Assembly (NCBI GenBank): GCA_038207155.1
Contig: JBBRAB010000005.1
Location: 62,001 to 126,000, forward strand
Source of the DNA: FEN-1139 sp038207155
Lineage (GTDB): Bacteria; Myxococcota_A; Polyangia; Polyangiales; Polyangiaceae
Length of the DNA stretch: 64,000 bases
Direction: 5' to 3'
A program made the position numbers and the translations under genes. Of the stretch, positions 34,915-46,200 are shown piece after piece; the stretch's first letter is position 1; every line of letters begins with the position of its first letter. The notes beneath the pieces were generated by a model that had not been told where the DNA came from, ran no database searches, and saw only the letters and a program-made list of their open reading frames with translations.

Positions 34915-36086
34915 GGTCGGGTAGCAGGTTTTGTGGCTGCTGGCGGCGCTGAGCGGGGCTTTGGATGGCCTGCCGCGGGGGCTGCACCGGCATGTGGTTT
35001 TGGGCCCGTGGATGCGGGGGGGAGGCGGTAGCTCTTGCCCGGAACCACTAAGTCTCCATGGAGGCCGTTGAGCCGACGCAGAGCGTCCACGGTGGTGCGA
35101 TGCTGGGCCGCGATTCGAGCCAACGTGTCACCGGGTTTTGCCTTGTAGCTGCGCTCGGGAACGACGACGGGCACCGCACGACGGAAAAAGGCCAGCCCCG
35201 CCAGGCGCCGCGCTGATTCGCGCGCCTCGGGAGAGCGAAAGCGCAGGTGAAGGTGGGTGGCATGTCCCGGCGCGTGACGCAGCACCGGTCCGCGCGCGCC
35301 AATTCCCTCAAATAGCCCCTGGATCAGCGAAGCCTTGGCTCCGGACTGCTCGGCGGTTTGCCGCAGGGTGGCATGCAGCGACGCGTCCACGAGCACCAGT
35401 TCCAGCTGACTCGCTCCTCCGAGTTGCTCGAGCAAGGCCCAGACACGCTCGGCATCGAGTCGCTCGGCGCTGGCGCGCGAGTACCACCCGCTGCCGTCTC
35501 GATAGTAAAATCCCAAGTCCGCATCACGCCCGGACTGGTGGCTCATGTGGGGATTGAGGTGGCCCCCGTGCTCGGCACTGAGGTGCCCGATGGCCAGCGG
35601 CGGGGTGTTCGGAAACCGCCTAGCGACGGCCTCAATGGCCGCGAGAAGGGCGGCGACAGTCTCGGCAGTCCCAAAGGCGTGACGCGGATCCTGAAGCTGC
35701 CACAGCGCCGATTCAGGCATCTGAACGCCATTGAACAGCCCGCCCGCATTCGGCGTCCCGAGCGAGACCGAGCCGAGGGATTTGGGCTCTGTCCGGTACC
35801 TCCGCTCGAGCTCTTGATTGCTGAGGCCGTAGAGCGGGTGGATGGTCGGATCGCTGGGCTCGCTGTCCTCTTCAGCACCGTCGTCGAGCTCGGCCTCGTC
35901 GTCCTTGGTCGGCGCATCCCCTGCAGGGACCGTCGCGGTCCCGATGCCGGGCGCAACCGACGCTGAGGGCGCGGGACTTGGGGCGGCTGCGGGTGGGGGC
36001 AGCGCTGGCGCGGGCTGCGAACGCAGCGCCCCGCAGCCGACGCACCAGGCCAAGAGCCCAAGTGAGCAGCGCCCAGCCAGCCTCAC
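34911..36086 (-). CDS. Penicillin-insensitive murein endopeptidase-like protein with LysM domain
   Basis: A 391-residue protein. The N-terminal signal ends near Cys18, followed by a Pro/Ala/Ser and acidic linker. The peptidase domain (~100-300) carries the MepA/M74 signature HLSAEHGGHLNPHMSHQSGRD in two halves: the zinc/catalytic H-x-SHQ-x-GRD-x-D and a later HATHLHLRF. These residues match D-alanyl-meso-diaminopimelate endopeptidases, which cut peptidoglycan cross-links. A C-terminal LysM (KAKPGDTLARIAAQHRTTVDAL) would bind peptidoglycan; classic MepA lacks it. GTG 36086 overlaps the HIT-family gene by four bases, so it is translated from the same mRNA. Confidence 0.88.
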   Translation of the reverse strand: MRLAGRCSLGLLAWCVGCGALRSQPAPALPPPAAAPSPAPSASVAPGIGTATVPAGDAPTKDDEAELDDGAEEDSEPSDPTIHPLYGLSNQELERRYRTEPKSLGSVSLGTPNAGGLFNGVQMPESALWQLQDPRHAFGTAETVAALLAAIEAVARRFPNTPPLAIGHLSAEHGGHLNPHMSHQSGRDADLGFYYRDGSGWYSRASAERLDAERVWALLEQLGGASQLELVLVDASLHATLRQTAEQSGAKASLIQGLFEGIGARGPVLRHAPGHATHLHLRFRSPEARESARRLAGLAFFRRAVPVVVPERSYKAKPGDTLARIAAQHRTTVDALRRLNGLHGDLVVPGKSYRLPPASTGPKPHAGAAPAAGHPKPRSAPPAATKPATRP

Positions 36087-36502
36087 TGCGAGAGGGCCTC
36101 GTGAAGCCGCGTCAGCAGGGATGCGGCTGCGTCATTGGAGAGACTCCCGGCGGCCCAACGGATCCCAAGTCCGCCACCGTCGCTCGGCTTTGGAATGATG
36201 TGAAAATGGACGTGTGAAACGGCCTGATGCGCCCCCTCGCCGTTATTCTGGAGCAGGTTGTAGGCCGTAGTCCCGCTCGCCTTCATCACCGCGCGACAAA
36301 GCCGCGGCAGCACGCGCCCCAGGGCCGCAGCCGACTCGTCCGACAGGTTATCTAGGGTCGCCGCGGGCTCCTTCGGGATCACCAGCAGGTGACCGAGACT
36401 CAGCGGGTGGATGTCGAGAAACGCCAGCACTTGGTCGTCCTCGTAGACCCGATGACAGGGGATTTCGCCGCGGATCAGCTTGGAAAAGAGGGTATCGGGC
36501 AT
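36083..36502 (-). CDS. HIT family (histidine triad) protein
   Basis: A 139-residue protein with the triad motif HVHFHIIPKP (His-x-His-x-His). Earlier elements LFSKLIRGEIPCHRVYED, LAFLDIHPLSLGHLLVIPKE and GTTAYNLLQNNGEGAHQ complete the HIT fold (the LLQNNG strand). HIT proteins hydrolyse nucleotide-phosphoramidates or dinucleotides. The cytoplasmic enzyme is the first gene of a two-gene minus-strand operon with the MepA-like endopeptidase. ATG 36502; no other start is competitive. Confidence 0.93.
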   Translation of the reverse strand: MPDTLFSKLIRGEIPCHRVYEDDQVLAFLDIHPLSLGHLLVIPKEPAATLDNLSDESAAALGRVLPRLCRAVMKASGTTAYNLLQNNGEGAHQAVSHVHFHIIPKPSDGGGLGIRWAAGSLSNDAAASLLTRLHEALSQ

Positions 36503-36561
36503 GGCGCGGCGCAGGTTAGCGCGAGCCCCCTGGCATGGGAAATCTTGAGGTGAACCCGGGC

Positions 36562-39360
36562 TCAGAAACTAGGCGCCGGGCGGCTCTTGGCCGCGGCAAT
36601 CGCATCCGGCAGGGCCTTGCTACCCCGCAGGCAGCTGTAGCAATCGCTGAGGCCGAGAAAGCCGCAGCCTTGATCGTGCGAGAGACGTCGCAGCAGTGAG
36701 CTCGCTCGGTCGTCCCCGTCGCTGATCAGCTTGGGCAGGGCCCGCTTGAAGTCGCCGCAACCGCGCGAGTCGACGAGCGCAAGCGTGGCCGTCAGCGCCG
36801 GGCTAGCCAGCTTGCGGAGCCCTGGTTGATCTATCAGCTTTTTGGCTCGTTTGGCATCAGCACGCGGGGCGCGCCCGGCCGCAGCCTCCGACCAGACGGC
36901 GAATACGAGATCCGCCCCGCGACTGCCGAGGCGCAGCATCGCCAACTCTAGGCTGGCAGTGCTCGTCCTGGTTTCGAGCGCCGAACGAAAGAGGTCCGAG
37001 CTGAGATCCGGATCGCTTGCCTTCTGGGCGTCCAGCTTGAGTGCCTCCGTGTACGCCTCCAGCATGGTGTCCCACTCGCGATTGCGGGCCCTGCCACGAC
37101 CGATGGCCGCCCATTGCTCGGCCGTGCGCGAGGCTGCCGGACGAGCCTCCAGGGTCTTGAGGGCGTCCAGATCACCCCGGCGCGTGCGTTCGAGCAACGG
37201 ATCCGCCGTTGGGGCGGCTGCGACCGGCACGTGAATGACCTGCACGGAAGCGGCTGGCGCAGGCACGTTGGGCGATTTTCCGGCCACCAGCGTCACCGCG
37301 AGTGCCACGATCAGCGCAAGAATCACGCCGCCCAATACAAAAAGGGCGATCACCACGAGCGGCACCGAACGGCCTCCGACTCGCACGCGACGTCGCAGCA
37401 AGGGAGGCATCGAGGTGCCCATCGAGCGCCCTGCTGAAGGTGAGAGCCCCGTCAGCTGATTGGGCAGCAGCGTCGGGGAGGTGGCCAGTTCCGCCGCCGA
37501 AGACGCCGTGCGCAAGATCGGTTGCTGAACTGAGTCGGGCGCGGGCAGCTCCGCCCGCAGGGCTTCGAGTGCAGAAAGCAGGTCGCTGGCTTGAGCATAG
37601 CGTTCACTCGGCGCTTTGCCGAGCAGGCGCAGGAGCAGCGACCAGACCGCGGGTGGCACCGAGACGCTCAGCGGCGCTGGCGCTTCGCTCATGTGCCGCG
37701 TGAGAACCTTGACCACCTCGTCGCAAGCAAACGGGGTCGCGCCCTCGAGCATCTCGTAGAGCATGATCCCTAAGCTGTAGAGATCCGAGCGAACGTCCAC
37801 GACCTGACCGAGCGCCTGTTCAGGCGACATGTACTCAGGTGTTCCAAAGACGGCCCCGACGCGGGTGAGCGCGGGCTGCCCACCCAGATCAGCTGCCTGC
37901 ACTTTGGCGATGCCAAAATCGAGCACTTTTGCGAAATCCCGGTCCGCGCCGTTCTCGGGTAGCATCACGTTTTCGGGCTTCAGATCCCGGTGGATGATGC
38001 CGGCGGCATGGGCCGCGACCAGGGCGGCCGCGATGTGCGACGTGATCCTCAGGGCGCGACTGAGCGAGAGACGACCCTCGCTCGTTAGCACCTGGCGAAG
38101 GCTCTGGCCCTGGACGAATTCCAGCACGAGATAGCAGGAACCATCTTGCAGGCGTCCAAAGTCCGTTGCCGTCGCGACGTTCGGATGCTCGATGCGAGCA
38201 GCCGCGATCGCTTCGCGCTCGAACCGGGCCACCATCTCCGGCAGCAGCGTCATCTCCCGGTGCAGCACCTTGAGGGCCACCGGTTTGCGCATGTGGATGT
38301 GCTCGGCGCGGTAGACGGCACCCATTCCGCCGACTCCAAGTAGCTCGAGAACGCGGTAGCGCTCGGCAACGAGCTGTCCGACCAGGGCTAGCGCCGTTTG
38401 TTCGGCAAGACTCGACGGGGGGGCTACTCCACCGTCGCCCGTCACCGTGTGCTGTTCCCGCCGCGCTCCCTGGAGTGACGCGAAGGGAGGGGGCTGGTCC
38501 TGCGCGAGGGCCGCGAGGTCCATTCTGAGCGTGGTCGCGTCGGGGTAGCGGCCTTCGCGTGAGAAGGCAACTGCCGTGTCGACGACGAAGACGACCGCAT
38601 CGGAAAAGACCTGCCCAAGCTCGCGCAGCGACGGCGCAGGCTCGCTTGCCATGGCCGCGAGCAGCGCTCCCTCGGTGTCGCGTTGGTGGAGGTGTCTTCC
38701 CGTCAGGCAGCGGAACATCACCGCGCCGAGCGCGAACAGGTCGGTGCGGGCGTCTACCTCGGCATGGCGACCCAGGGCTTGTTCGGGCGCCATGTAGGCC
38801 ACGGTCCCGAGCGTGATGCCCTCGCGCGTGAGCGCGCGCCCGCCATCGCGCACTCGCGCGATGCCAAAATCGAGCACCTTGACCCGCCCATCCGGACCTA
38901 GGATCAGGTTCGCGGGCTTGAGGTCCCGATGGACGATCCCACGGGCGTGGGCGACCTCGAGCACCTCGAGCGCCTGCTCAGCGATTCCAATCACCTCGGC
39001 GAGCGGCAGGGTATCGAGGCGCGAGAGCCGCTGCGCGAGGGTCTCGCCGGGGCAGTACTCGAGCATCATGTAGGGACGCCCGTCGTCAAGACTTCCGCCG
39101 CCCAGAAAGCGCGGAACTCCGGGGTGTTGAAGCTCCTGGAGGAGCCGCACCTCGCGGTCGAACCGGAGGCTCCAGTCCGGCTGCGCGCCGAACTCCGCGC
39201 TGAGGATCTTGACCGCCGCCATGGACTGCTGATCGTCGTGACGCGCCAGGTACACCTGGGAACTGGCGCCACGTCCCAGAAGCTCAGTCAGGGTCCAAGG
39301 GGGAAGTCGAAGCCCAATTTCGGCCGAGGCCGAGGGCGGGGCAGCAGGGGTACCGATCAC
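36562..39360 (-). CDS. Serine/threonine protein kinase with two tandem kinase domains
   Basis: About 932 residues. The first kinase domain (~20-285) has LLGRGASSQVYLAR, VKIL (catalytic Lys), HRDLKPANLI and LDFGIAR; the second (~330-590) has LLGVGGMGAVYRAE, LKVL, HRDLKPENVM and LDFGIAK. Both keep every catalytic residue, so two active Hanks-type kinases share one chain. A Pro-rich segment and one transmembrane helix (PLVVIALFVLGGVILALIVAL, ~655-680) follow. A C-terminal extracytoplasmic helical domain contains TPR-like pieces and an acidic/Cys tail. GTG 39360 is chosen because the next upstream in-frame starts lie far before any kinase homology. It stands alone. Confidence 0.87.
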   Translation of the reverse strand: MIGTPAAPPSASAEIGLRLPPWTLTELLGRGASSQVYLARHDDQQSMAAVKILSAEFGAQPDWSLRFDREVRLLQELQHPGVPRFLGGGSLDDGRPYMMLEYCPGETLAQRLSRLDTLPLAEVIGIAEQALEVLEVAHARGIVHRDLKPANLILGPDGRVKVLDFGIARVRDGGRALTREGITLGTVAYMAPEQALGRHAEVDARTDLFALGAVMFRCLTGRHLHQRDTEGALLAAMASEPAPSLRELGQVFSDAVVFVVDTAVAFSREGRYPDATTLRMDLAALAQDQPPPFASLQGARREQHTVTGDGGVAPPSSLAEQTALALVGQLVAERYRVLELLGVGGMGAVYRAEHIHMRKPVALKVLHREMTLLPEMVARFEREAIAAARIEHPNVATATDFGRLQDGSCYLVLEFVQGQSLRQVLTSEGRLSLSRALRITSHIAAALVAAHAAGIIHRDLKPENVMLPENGADRDFAKVLDFGIAKVQAADLGGQPALTRVGAVFGTPEYMSPEQALGQVVDVRSDLYSLGIMLYEMLEGATPFACDEVVKVLTRHMSEAPAPLSVSVPPAVWSLLLRLLGKAPSERYAQASDLLSALEALRAELPAPDSVQQPILRTASSAAELATSPTLLPNQLTGLSPSAGRSMGTSMPPLLRRRVRVGGRSVPLVVIALFVLGGVILALIVALAVTLVAGKSPNVPAPAASVQVIHVPVAAAPTADPLLERTRRGDLDALKTLEARPAASRTAEQWAAIGRGRARNREWDTMLEAYTEALKLDAQKASDPDLSSDLFRSALETRTSTASLELAMLRLGSRGADLVFAVWSEAAAGRAPRADAKRAKKLIDQPGLRKLASPALTATLALVDSRGCGDFKRALPKLISDGDDRASSLLRRLSHDQGCGFLGLSDCYSCLRGSKALPDAIAAAKSRPAPSF

Positions 39361-39576
39361 TACCCAAAGCTTAGTCGCAAAGCGACCCGTCGTGACAGCC
39401 CGGTGGCGGGTCGAAGCGACAACCGGCCGCGTGGGCCTCAACCCACGGGACGGTCTGAGCGAGTTCGGCGCTGGATGCAGTCTCCGCAAGAAAACGGCGG
39501 ACCGGCCATTTGCGGGTTTCTGCTTTAGCGGACTCGTTCTGTGTGCAGGTTGAGCAAGCTGGGCTATCGTCCGCCC

Positions 39577-39999
39577 GTGGCCATAACCCAAGGCACGTCG
39601 GCGCACGTGATGTTCCAAGCCCTAGCGGCATTTCGGCAGAGCTGGCCCGGCGGGGGATTCAGCTGGGATTCACGCCTTTCCTGTGTTGCCTCGTCATTCA
39701 GCGTTCAGCTGGAAGCCGAGGCGCGACAGGCCATAGCCAAATCCTTCCGTCAGCAATGGACCTCTAAGACCGTGCGGACGTCGCCCGAGCCGGTGCAGCT
39801 GATCTCGGATCAGGTGGGCGGAATTCGCCCGGACCAGATCCTGGTGTCCACGGAGCCAAACGACTCCCTGATGGCCTACGGACTCTGGTGGCCTTGGGGC
39901 GATGACGTCACGATTTCCTTCCGTATTGGGCTCTCGGGGCTCTCGGGCGTGCGCTACGAGGAGGACTTCCGCGAGCTGTTCGGCGCGACGTTCTACTGA
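39577..39999 (+). CDS. Hypothetical protein
   Basis: A ~140-residue soluble protein. It has an aromatic-rich start (MFQALAAFRQSWPGGGFSWD), a helical centre with AEARQAIAKSFRQQWTSKT, and a YGLWWPWGDDVTISFRIGLSG strand-rich end. I recognise no family. The 5' end is unsure: GTG 39577 or ATG 39610, neither with a clear ribosome binding site. It sits between the divergent kinase and the giant TPR gene. Codon use is ordinary for the window, so it is probably real. Confidence 0.55.
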   Translation: MAITQGTSAHVMFQALAAFRQSWPGGGFSWDSRLSCVASSFSVQLEAEARQAIAKSFRQQWTSKTVRTSPEPVQLISDQVGGIRPDQILVSTEPNDSLMAYGLWWPWGDDVTISFRIGLSGLSGVRYEEDFRELFGATFY

Positions 40000-40265
40000 G
40001 CGCGTGCCGTTTACTTCGGTGTGGGGCGCCCGGGCCTGGACAGGCGAGCGTGCAGCTTTGGCGGCGCTGAGCTGGGCCGCGCCGGGGCTGCTTACGAACC
40101 GTCGGGGCGTCGGGTGCGGTCATGGCTCAGCGCTCGGTTGGTGTGTCGGTGTGGTTACGTCCGGGCTGAGCTGGGGCTCGCGCATCGTGGGCCCCCAGGC
40201 AACCTAAGACTGTCCAATCTGGCGGTACCTCTGGTACGGTGCTGCCTCGACCAACCGGGGTGCAG

Positions 40266-43200
40266 ATGCCGTCGTTGCCGCCAAAGATGCCGAGCCGCCG
40301 TCCTAGTCCTTCACTGCGCATCGAAGAGCTTCAAGAACAGCTCGACACGCGACTGGAGAATCCGGATCTTGTTTTGGAGTCGTTGGTTGCGTCGTTGGCA
40401 CGGGGCGGCTCCGACGCCGACCAGTGGGAGCGACTTCACCAAGCAGCTGAACGTGATGGGCGCCAGGCCGAGCTCGCTTTTGCCTATGAGCAGGTCACTA
40501 GCGACCGACGCGTGCGTCTGCTCCCTGCGGACGCCCAAGCCCAACTGCTGGAGCATGCCGCGCTGTTCCTCGCCGATCGGTTCGGGAACGTTGACGGTGC
40601 CATCACGCTTGCGGAGCGAGCCCTTGCCGCTGCCCCACAGCGCACGGGCTTGCTAGCGCGCCTTGAGCAATGGTTGACGGCCAAGGGCGCCTCTGCACGC
40701 CTGGCGCGCCTGCTCTGGTTAAGCGGCAAGTCTGCGCCGGACGACGTGCGCGCAATTTGCATTGCTCGGGCAGTCGAGCTTTGCGCGAGCGACGATCGTG
40801 AGCCGAGCGTTGCACTTGAGGTGCTGGAAAGCATCCTGGCCGTCGAGGCCCATCATCCCGTGGCGCTCGTGCTCGCGGCCGAGCGACAGCTCGCTGCGGG
40901 TCGACCCCGTGACGCTGCGCGACGCTGGGAAGCGCGCCTGTCGCTTGAAGGGCTCGAGCCAGCCCAGGCCCGCGCGCTGCACGAACGACTACTCGGGCTC
41001 TATCAGCGCGAGCTTCCGGACCCGCTCAAGGCCGTTGCGCAAGCCGAAGCGCTGCTCACGCAGGACGGTGGACACGCGGCCGCGCTTGCGGCTGCCGAGA
41101 GTCTAGCCAACGTTCCGTCGGTGGCCGCGCGCGCCCTCGGGGCGATGTCAGACGCGTACGAACTAGCCGGCGACAAGCCGCGGGCGGCGGCGCTGCTCAC
41201 CCAGGAGCTCAAGGTCGCGCGTGGTCCGCGACGAGTTGAGGTTCAGAGACGGCTCGGCCGTCTGCGTCAGGACGTGCTCTCTGATCCGGCGGGTGCATTT
41301 GAACTACTAGGTGCGGTGGTCACGACGGAACCGGGCGACGACGATACCCGGCGCCGCTACGCCTCCCTCGCGTTGTCACTGGATCGCGCCGCGGAAGCTG
41401 CGCGACTTCTGAGCCGCGCACTGCAAGTTGCCAAGGATCCCGGCGTGCGAGCGCGCGCGAGCGTGGAGCTCGGTTGCGTGTTCGTACGGATGGGCGAGGT
41501 GAGACGTGCTCGCTCGCTGTTTGAAGACGCGCTCCGTTCGAAGTTAGACCCGCAGAGCAACCTCACGGCAGCGAGCGCGCTCGTGGAGCTTTACTCCGAG
41601 TCTGGAGAGTCTGCGGGGCTCGCCAATGCCCTGGAGATCGTGGTCCGGCTTGAGTCTCGCACCGAGGAGCGTCAGACCGCGGCGCGTCGGCTGGCACGCC
41701 TGGCCGAGACCGAACTCGGCGAACCGGCACGCGCAGTTCCGGCTTGGCGAGCGCTGATAGATTCGCCGCAAGGCGATGAATCACTACAACGACTCCAGCA
41801 GTTTTTCGAGCAAAAAGGGGAGATTTCCGAGCTCGCTGCCGTGCTCGCGCAGCGCGCGGCTCGCGCGGCCGATCCGATCGAGCGTCGGCAGCTCGATCTT
41901 CGCGCCACAGAACTCTGGACACGCTCCATCACGGACCGTTCCGAGCGCATCCTGCTCTGGCGCGCGTTGATCGATCGACAAGGCCCGCTCGTGGAGGCGC
42001 TCGATGCCCTGCTCCCCCTGCTTGAGCAGGACAATCGCACCTTCGAGCTCGCGCAGGTGCTCGAGCAGCGCATTCAGCTCGCGACTGGCAGCGATGCGTC
42101 CCGCTTCTGGGCGCGACTGGGTAGCCTGCGAGCGCGCGAGCTCGATGACCGAACGGGGGCGCTCGGTTGCTACCGAAAAGCCCTGCTCCTGGACACCAGC
42201 TGCCGCGCCGCTCGCCAAGAGGTTGAAGCGATGCTCACCGACCCCGCGTTGGGGCCAGACGCCAGTGAGTTGCTCGAACCACTGTTGCGCCAGGAGGCGC
42301 CGAGTCTCTCGCTCGTCAGTCTACTGGCTGCTCGCGCCGAGTTGGTGACCGATCTACCAAGCCAATTGACTGCGCTGACCGAGGCCGTTCGGATCGCCGA
42401 ATCCCTCCTCGAACGTCCGGACATCGCGTTCCCGCTCACCGTGCGCGGCATAGTGCTGGTGCGCTACGAAGCCAGCGAACAACTCGGGCTCTGGATCGAA
42501 CGACTGCGTCGCGTCGCGTCTGCTGTGGAAGCTCAGGAAAAGATCCAGCTTCTATCTCCAATTCTTGAGTCCGAGCCCCTCGCGCAGCGTGAGCTCCTGG
42601 AGCTGGCGATTCTGCTGGCGGATTCCCTGGCAGACACGGGTGAGCATCCTCGCGCGATTACGCTACTTCGTCGTGCGCTTGAGCTCGAGCCTTCCGCTCC
42701 GGAGCTGCTCGGGCGTCTCGACGAGCTATTGGCGACGGATGCAACCCCCGAGGACCGTCTTGCCCTCTACGGTCAGGCGCTTGAGCGTGAGTCCCGCCCG
42801 GAGCGTCAGAAGGAGCTGCGGGTTCGAATCGCGCAGCTGACGCAGCGCGACTTGAAAGATCTCGCTGCGGCTGAGCTTGCCTGGCGCCAAGTGCTCGAGT
42901 TCGATGCGGCCCACCATGGGGCGCATCAGGCGCTCTGTCAGCTCTTCACCGAGCTTCAGAATGAGCCTGCTCTTCGGGCAGAGCTCGACAGGGCGCTCGG
43001 TGTTTTGTCGGGTGAACGGCGCCTCCGCGCGCTAGACCGGCTCGTTGATGTCGAGGTGCGCCTGGGGGATCTCAGAAGCGCTTTGGCTCATGCTCTTGCG
43101 GCGCACGAGGCCCAGCCCGGCCAGTTGGAGCGCTTGGCGCAGGTCGAGTCGCTGGCGCGTGGCGCAGGGGAACTCGCGGTCGTTGAGCGCGTACTCGGGG

Positions 43201-46200
43201 AAAAACTCCGGCTCTCTGAGGAGGCAGATAAACGCGCTGAAGTCCTTGAGGCCATCGGGGCCGTGCGTCAGGAACTCGGCGAGGGCCTCGCCGCCAGTGA
43301 AGCCTACGCAGAATCCGCCCGCCTACACGAGCAGGCGGGTAATCATCAAGGCGCCGCCCACCTGCTTCAGCGGGCGTTTGCGGCCAATCCCCAGGACCGG
43401 TCAATCGCCAGCAACCTGGCAGAACTTCTCGGGAAATTGGGCAATCTTGCTGACCTTGGGCGAACCCTCGCCAGTTTGCGCGAGCTTGGTTCTGACGAAC
43501 GTGAGATCACGCGACGCGTACTCGAACAGGAGTCGCGAGCGACTGCCGGCATGGCCCCACTGGAGTTCAGCGAGCTGATCGAAAGCGTCCTTTCCACGAC
43601 GACTGATCCAGGTCGCCAGCGCCAGCTGCGGCTAGCTCGCGCTCGAGTTCTGGCCAAAGACGAGTCGACGCAGCTACTGGCGGCTGTCGCGTTTCGAGAA
43701 TTGCTCGAGGGCGACGTCCTTCCCGACTCCGAGCTACTTGCCTCGTTTGGCTCGCTACTGGACAGCGCACCGGAGCTGCCAGAGTGGCGTTCGGAACGGC
43801 GCGGTTGGTTTGAGCAACGGGTGCGCTCGTCGGCGGAGCCCGAGACTGTGCTGCTCGAATGGGCGCGATTTGAGCGGGAAAGCTACGAGGACTTGGTGGC
43901 CTCGGAGGAGCTCGTCAATCGCGTGCTGGCGCGCGAGCCCGAGCGTGCCGACGCGTGGACCGAGTTACTGCTGCTTCATCGGACCCGCAACGACTACGTC
44001 GCGGCCGAAGTGGCGATTGCCGCTCTGATCCCCCTGATCGCGCCTGAACTCCGAGCACCGCTGATCATTGAGCGGGCTCAGCTGTTGGCCGGACCGCTGG
44101 AGTCGCCAGTTCGGTCACTTGAGGTCCTCGAGCCGCTCCTCATTGCCGAGCCGGGTTCGTCTGAACTCCTGACGATCGTGCGCATGGCGCTCGAGTCCCC
44201 GCAGTCGCGACCGAGCGCCGTGGCACTGCTTGAGCGCGCGGCGTCGGGTGTCGACGACCCATCCGCCAGGGCTGATGCGCTCCGAGCGCTGCTGGCCGTT
44301 ACCGGGGAGTCCCTCAATTTCGCGGACGAACGCGCACGTTGGACCTTGGCGTTGGCGGATACCTTCCCAGATGATCCCGACGCCATCCTCGGCCTCACGC
44401 TGCGGGCTGCCACAGCGAACCCGGCGGCTCTAGCGCTCTGGGAGCGGGCGGAACGGGCGGCGCGTAGCCTTGGCACACCGGCGGCCGTTCTCGCTGGCTA
44501 TGAAGCGGCGGTTGTTGCCACCAAAGAACCGGAGCTCGCGGAAGAACTCGGGCATCGCTGGAGCGATTTCCACGAAGAGTGGGCGGACGATCCGGACTCC
44601 GTCATTCCGCTACTCGAGCGGGTGTTGGCAGCCTGTCCCGCTGCTGAATGGGCATTTGATCGCCTCAAGCTCTCGTTTAGCGGCTCTGGTCGTTGGCCCG
44701 AGCTGTTCGATCTTTATGATCGCCGATTGGAAGGCGCCTCTGCGGGAGCCGCGACGGTCGAGCTACTTCGCGAAGCCGCCATGGCGGCCAAGGATTTTGC
44801 GAGCGATCCCGACCGAGCGATCCACTATTTTCGCCTACTTGACGGTGCCGAGCCCAATGACACGCGGGTCGAGGCAGCGCTTGAGCGTCTCTACGAGCGA
44901 CAGGCCCAGCTTCGGCCGCTGATCGACCTGCTGACGCGCCAAGCCGCCCGCGCGAGCGGAGCCGCTCTCTACGGTCTTCAGCTCCGAGTTGGCGGGTTAT
45001 GGCTCGACGTCGAGGATCCGTTGCCGGCGTTCGAGCTGGTCACTCTGATGAGTGAAGCTCACGGCAGTGATCTGGCGGTGATTTCCGTGCTTGAAAGACT
45101 GGTTGCGCTGCCTGCTGCCCGGGAGTCGATCGTTCCGACGCGGACGTCAGGCAAGGGGAGCGATAAGCGCAAGCGCGTCCGCCCGCTGAGCGTGCGTGAT
45201 GCCTGCGCCCTGCAACTGCGACGCTACTACGAGTCCACGAGTCAAACCGCCGACGTTGTTCGTATGCTCGAGATCGAGGTCGAACTCGCGATCGATGATG
45301 TGGAGCGTATAGAGCGGCTGCGACGCATCGTGGAAGTCCGCCTGCGCGAGCTGGATGATGCCGCCGGGGCGTTTGAGAATGTGCTTACGCTGATTCGCCT
45401 TGAGCCGGGGGCTCAGGAGCTCCGCACGCAGCTGTCTGAACTTGCTCAGCGAGTTGGAGGTCGCTCACGCCAGGCTCGAGTGCTCGAAGAGGTGGCCCTG
45501 ACGCAGCTTGGGACTGAACTCGCGGTACAGCTAACGCTCGAAGCGGGTGATGTCCACCGCCTCCATCTCGATGCTGCCGACCGCGCGGTCACGCTGTACT
45601 CGACCGTGCTTGACTCAGAATTTGGCACAGATCACGCCAAATTGGCTGCGGCGCGTGAGCTAGACAAGCTGCTCGAGACGGCCGGGCGACACTCAACTCG
45701 CGCCGACGTACTTGAACGATTGGCGCTACTTGAGCCCGATCCGTTCATTCAGCTCGACATCTTCGCGGAGGCGGCGCGGGTCGCGCTGGAGGAGCTCTCC
45801 GACGCCCCACGCGCGGTTTCCAATTGGCGTGCTCGCCTGGGGCTTGAGCCGAGCGACAAAACTGCGTTGGATGGCCTCATCATCGCGCTCGAGCGTGCCG
45901 GTGAGCTGCGTGAACTCGTCTCAGCCCTCGAGGACCGCGCGAGTAAATCGAGTGATCTGAGCGCGGCACGGGCAGATCGGGGTCGTGTGGCGCAAATCTT
46001 TGCCACCCAGCTCGCCGAGCCCGCAGCCTCCATCGCGACCTGGTGCAGAACGCGTGAACTGCATGGGCGCGACGATGAGAGCTTTGACGCTCTCGTCCAG
46101 CTCTACGTTGGCGGTGGTCACTGGGATGAGCTGGCTGCGATGCTCGCGACGGAGGCGGATGCATCGGAGCCTGAGCGCGCTCAGCAGCTGCGACAGCAAC

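Noticed and set aside
39371..39631. Minus-strand frame upstream of the double kinase
   Set aside because: Cys/Pro-rich without a family and overlapping the start of another frame. It may be the kinase 5' region read in another frame.
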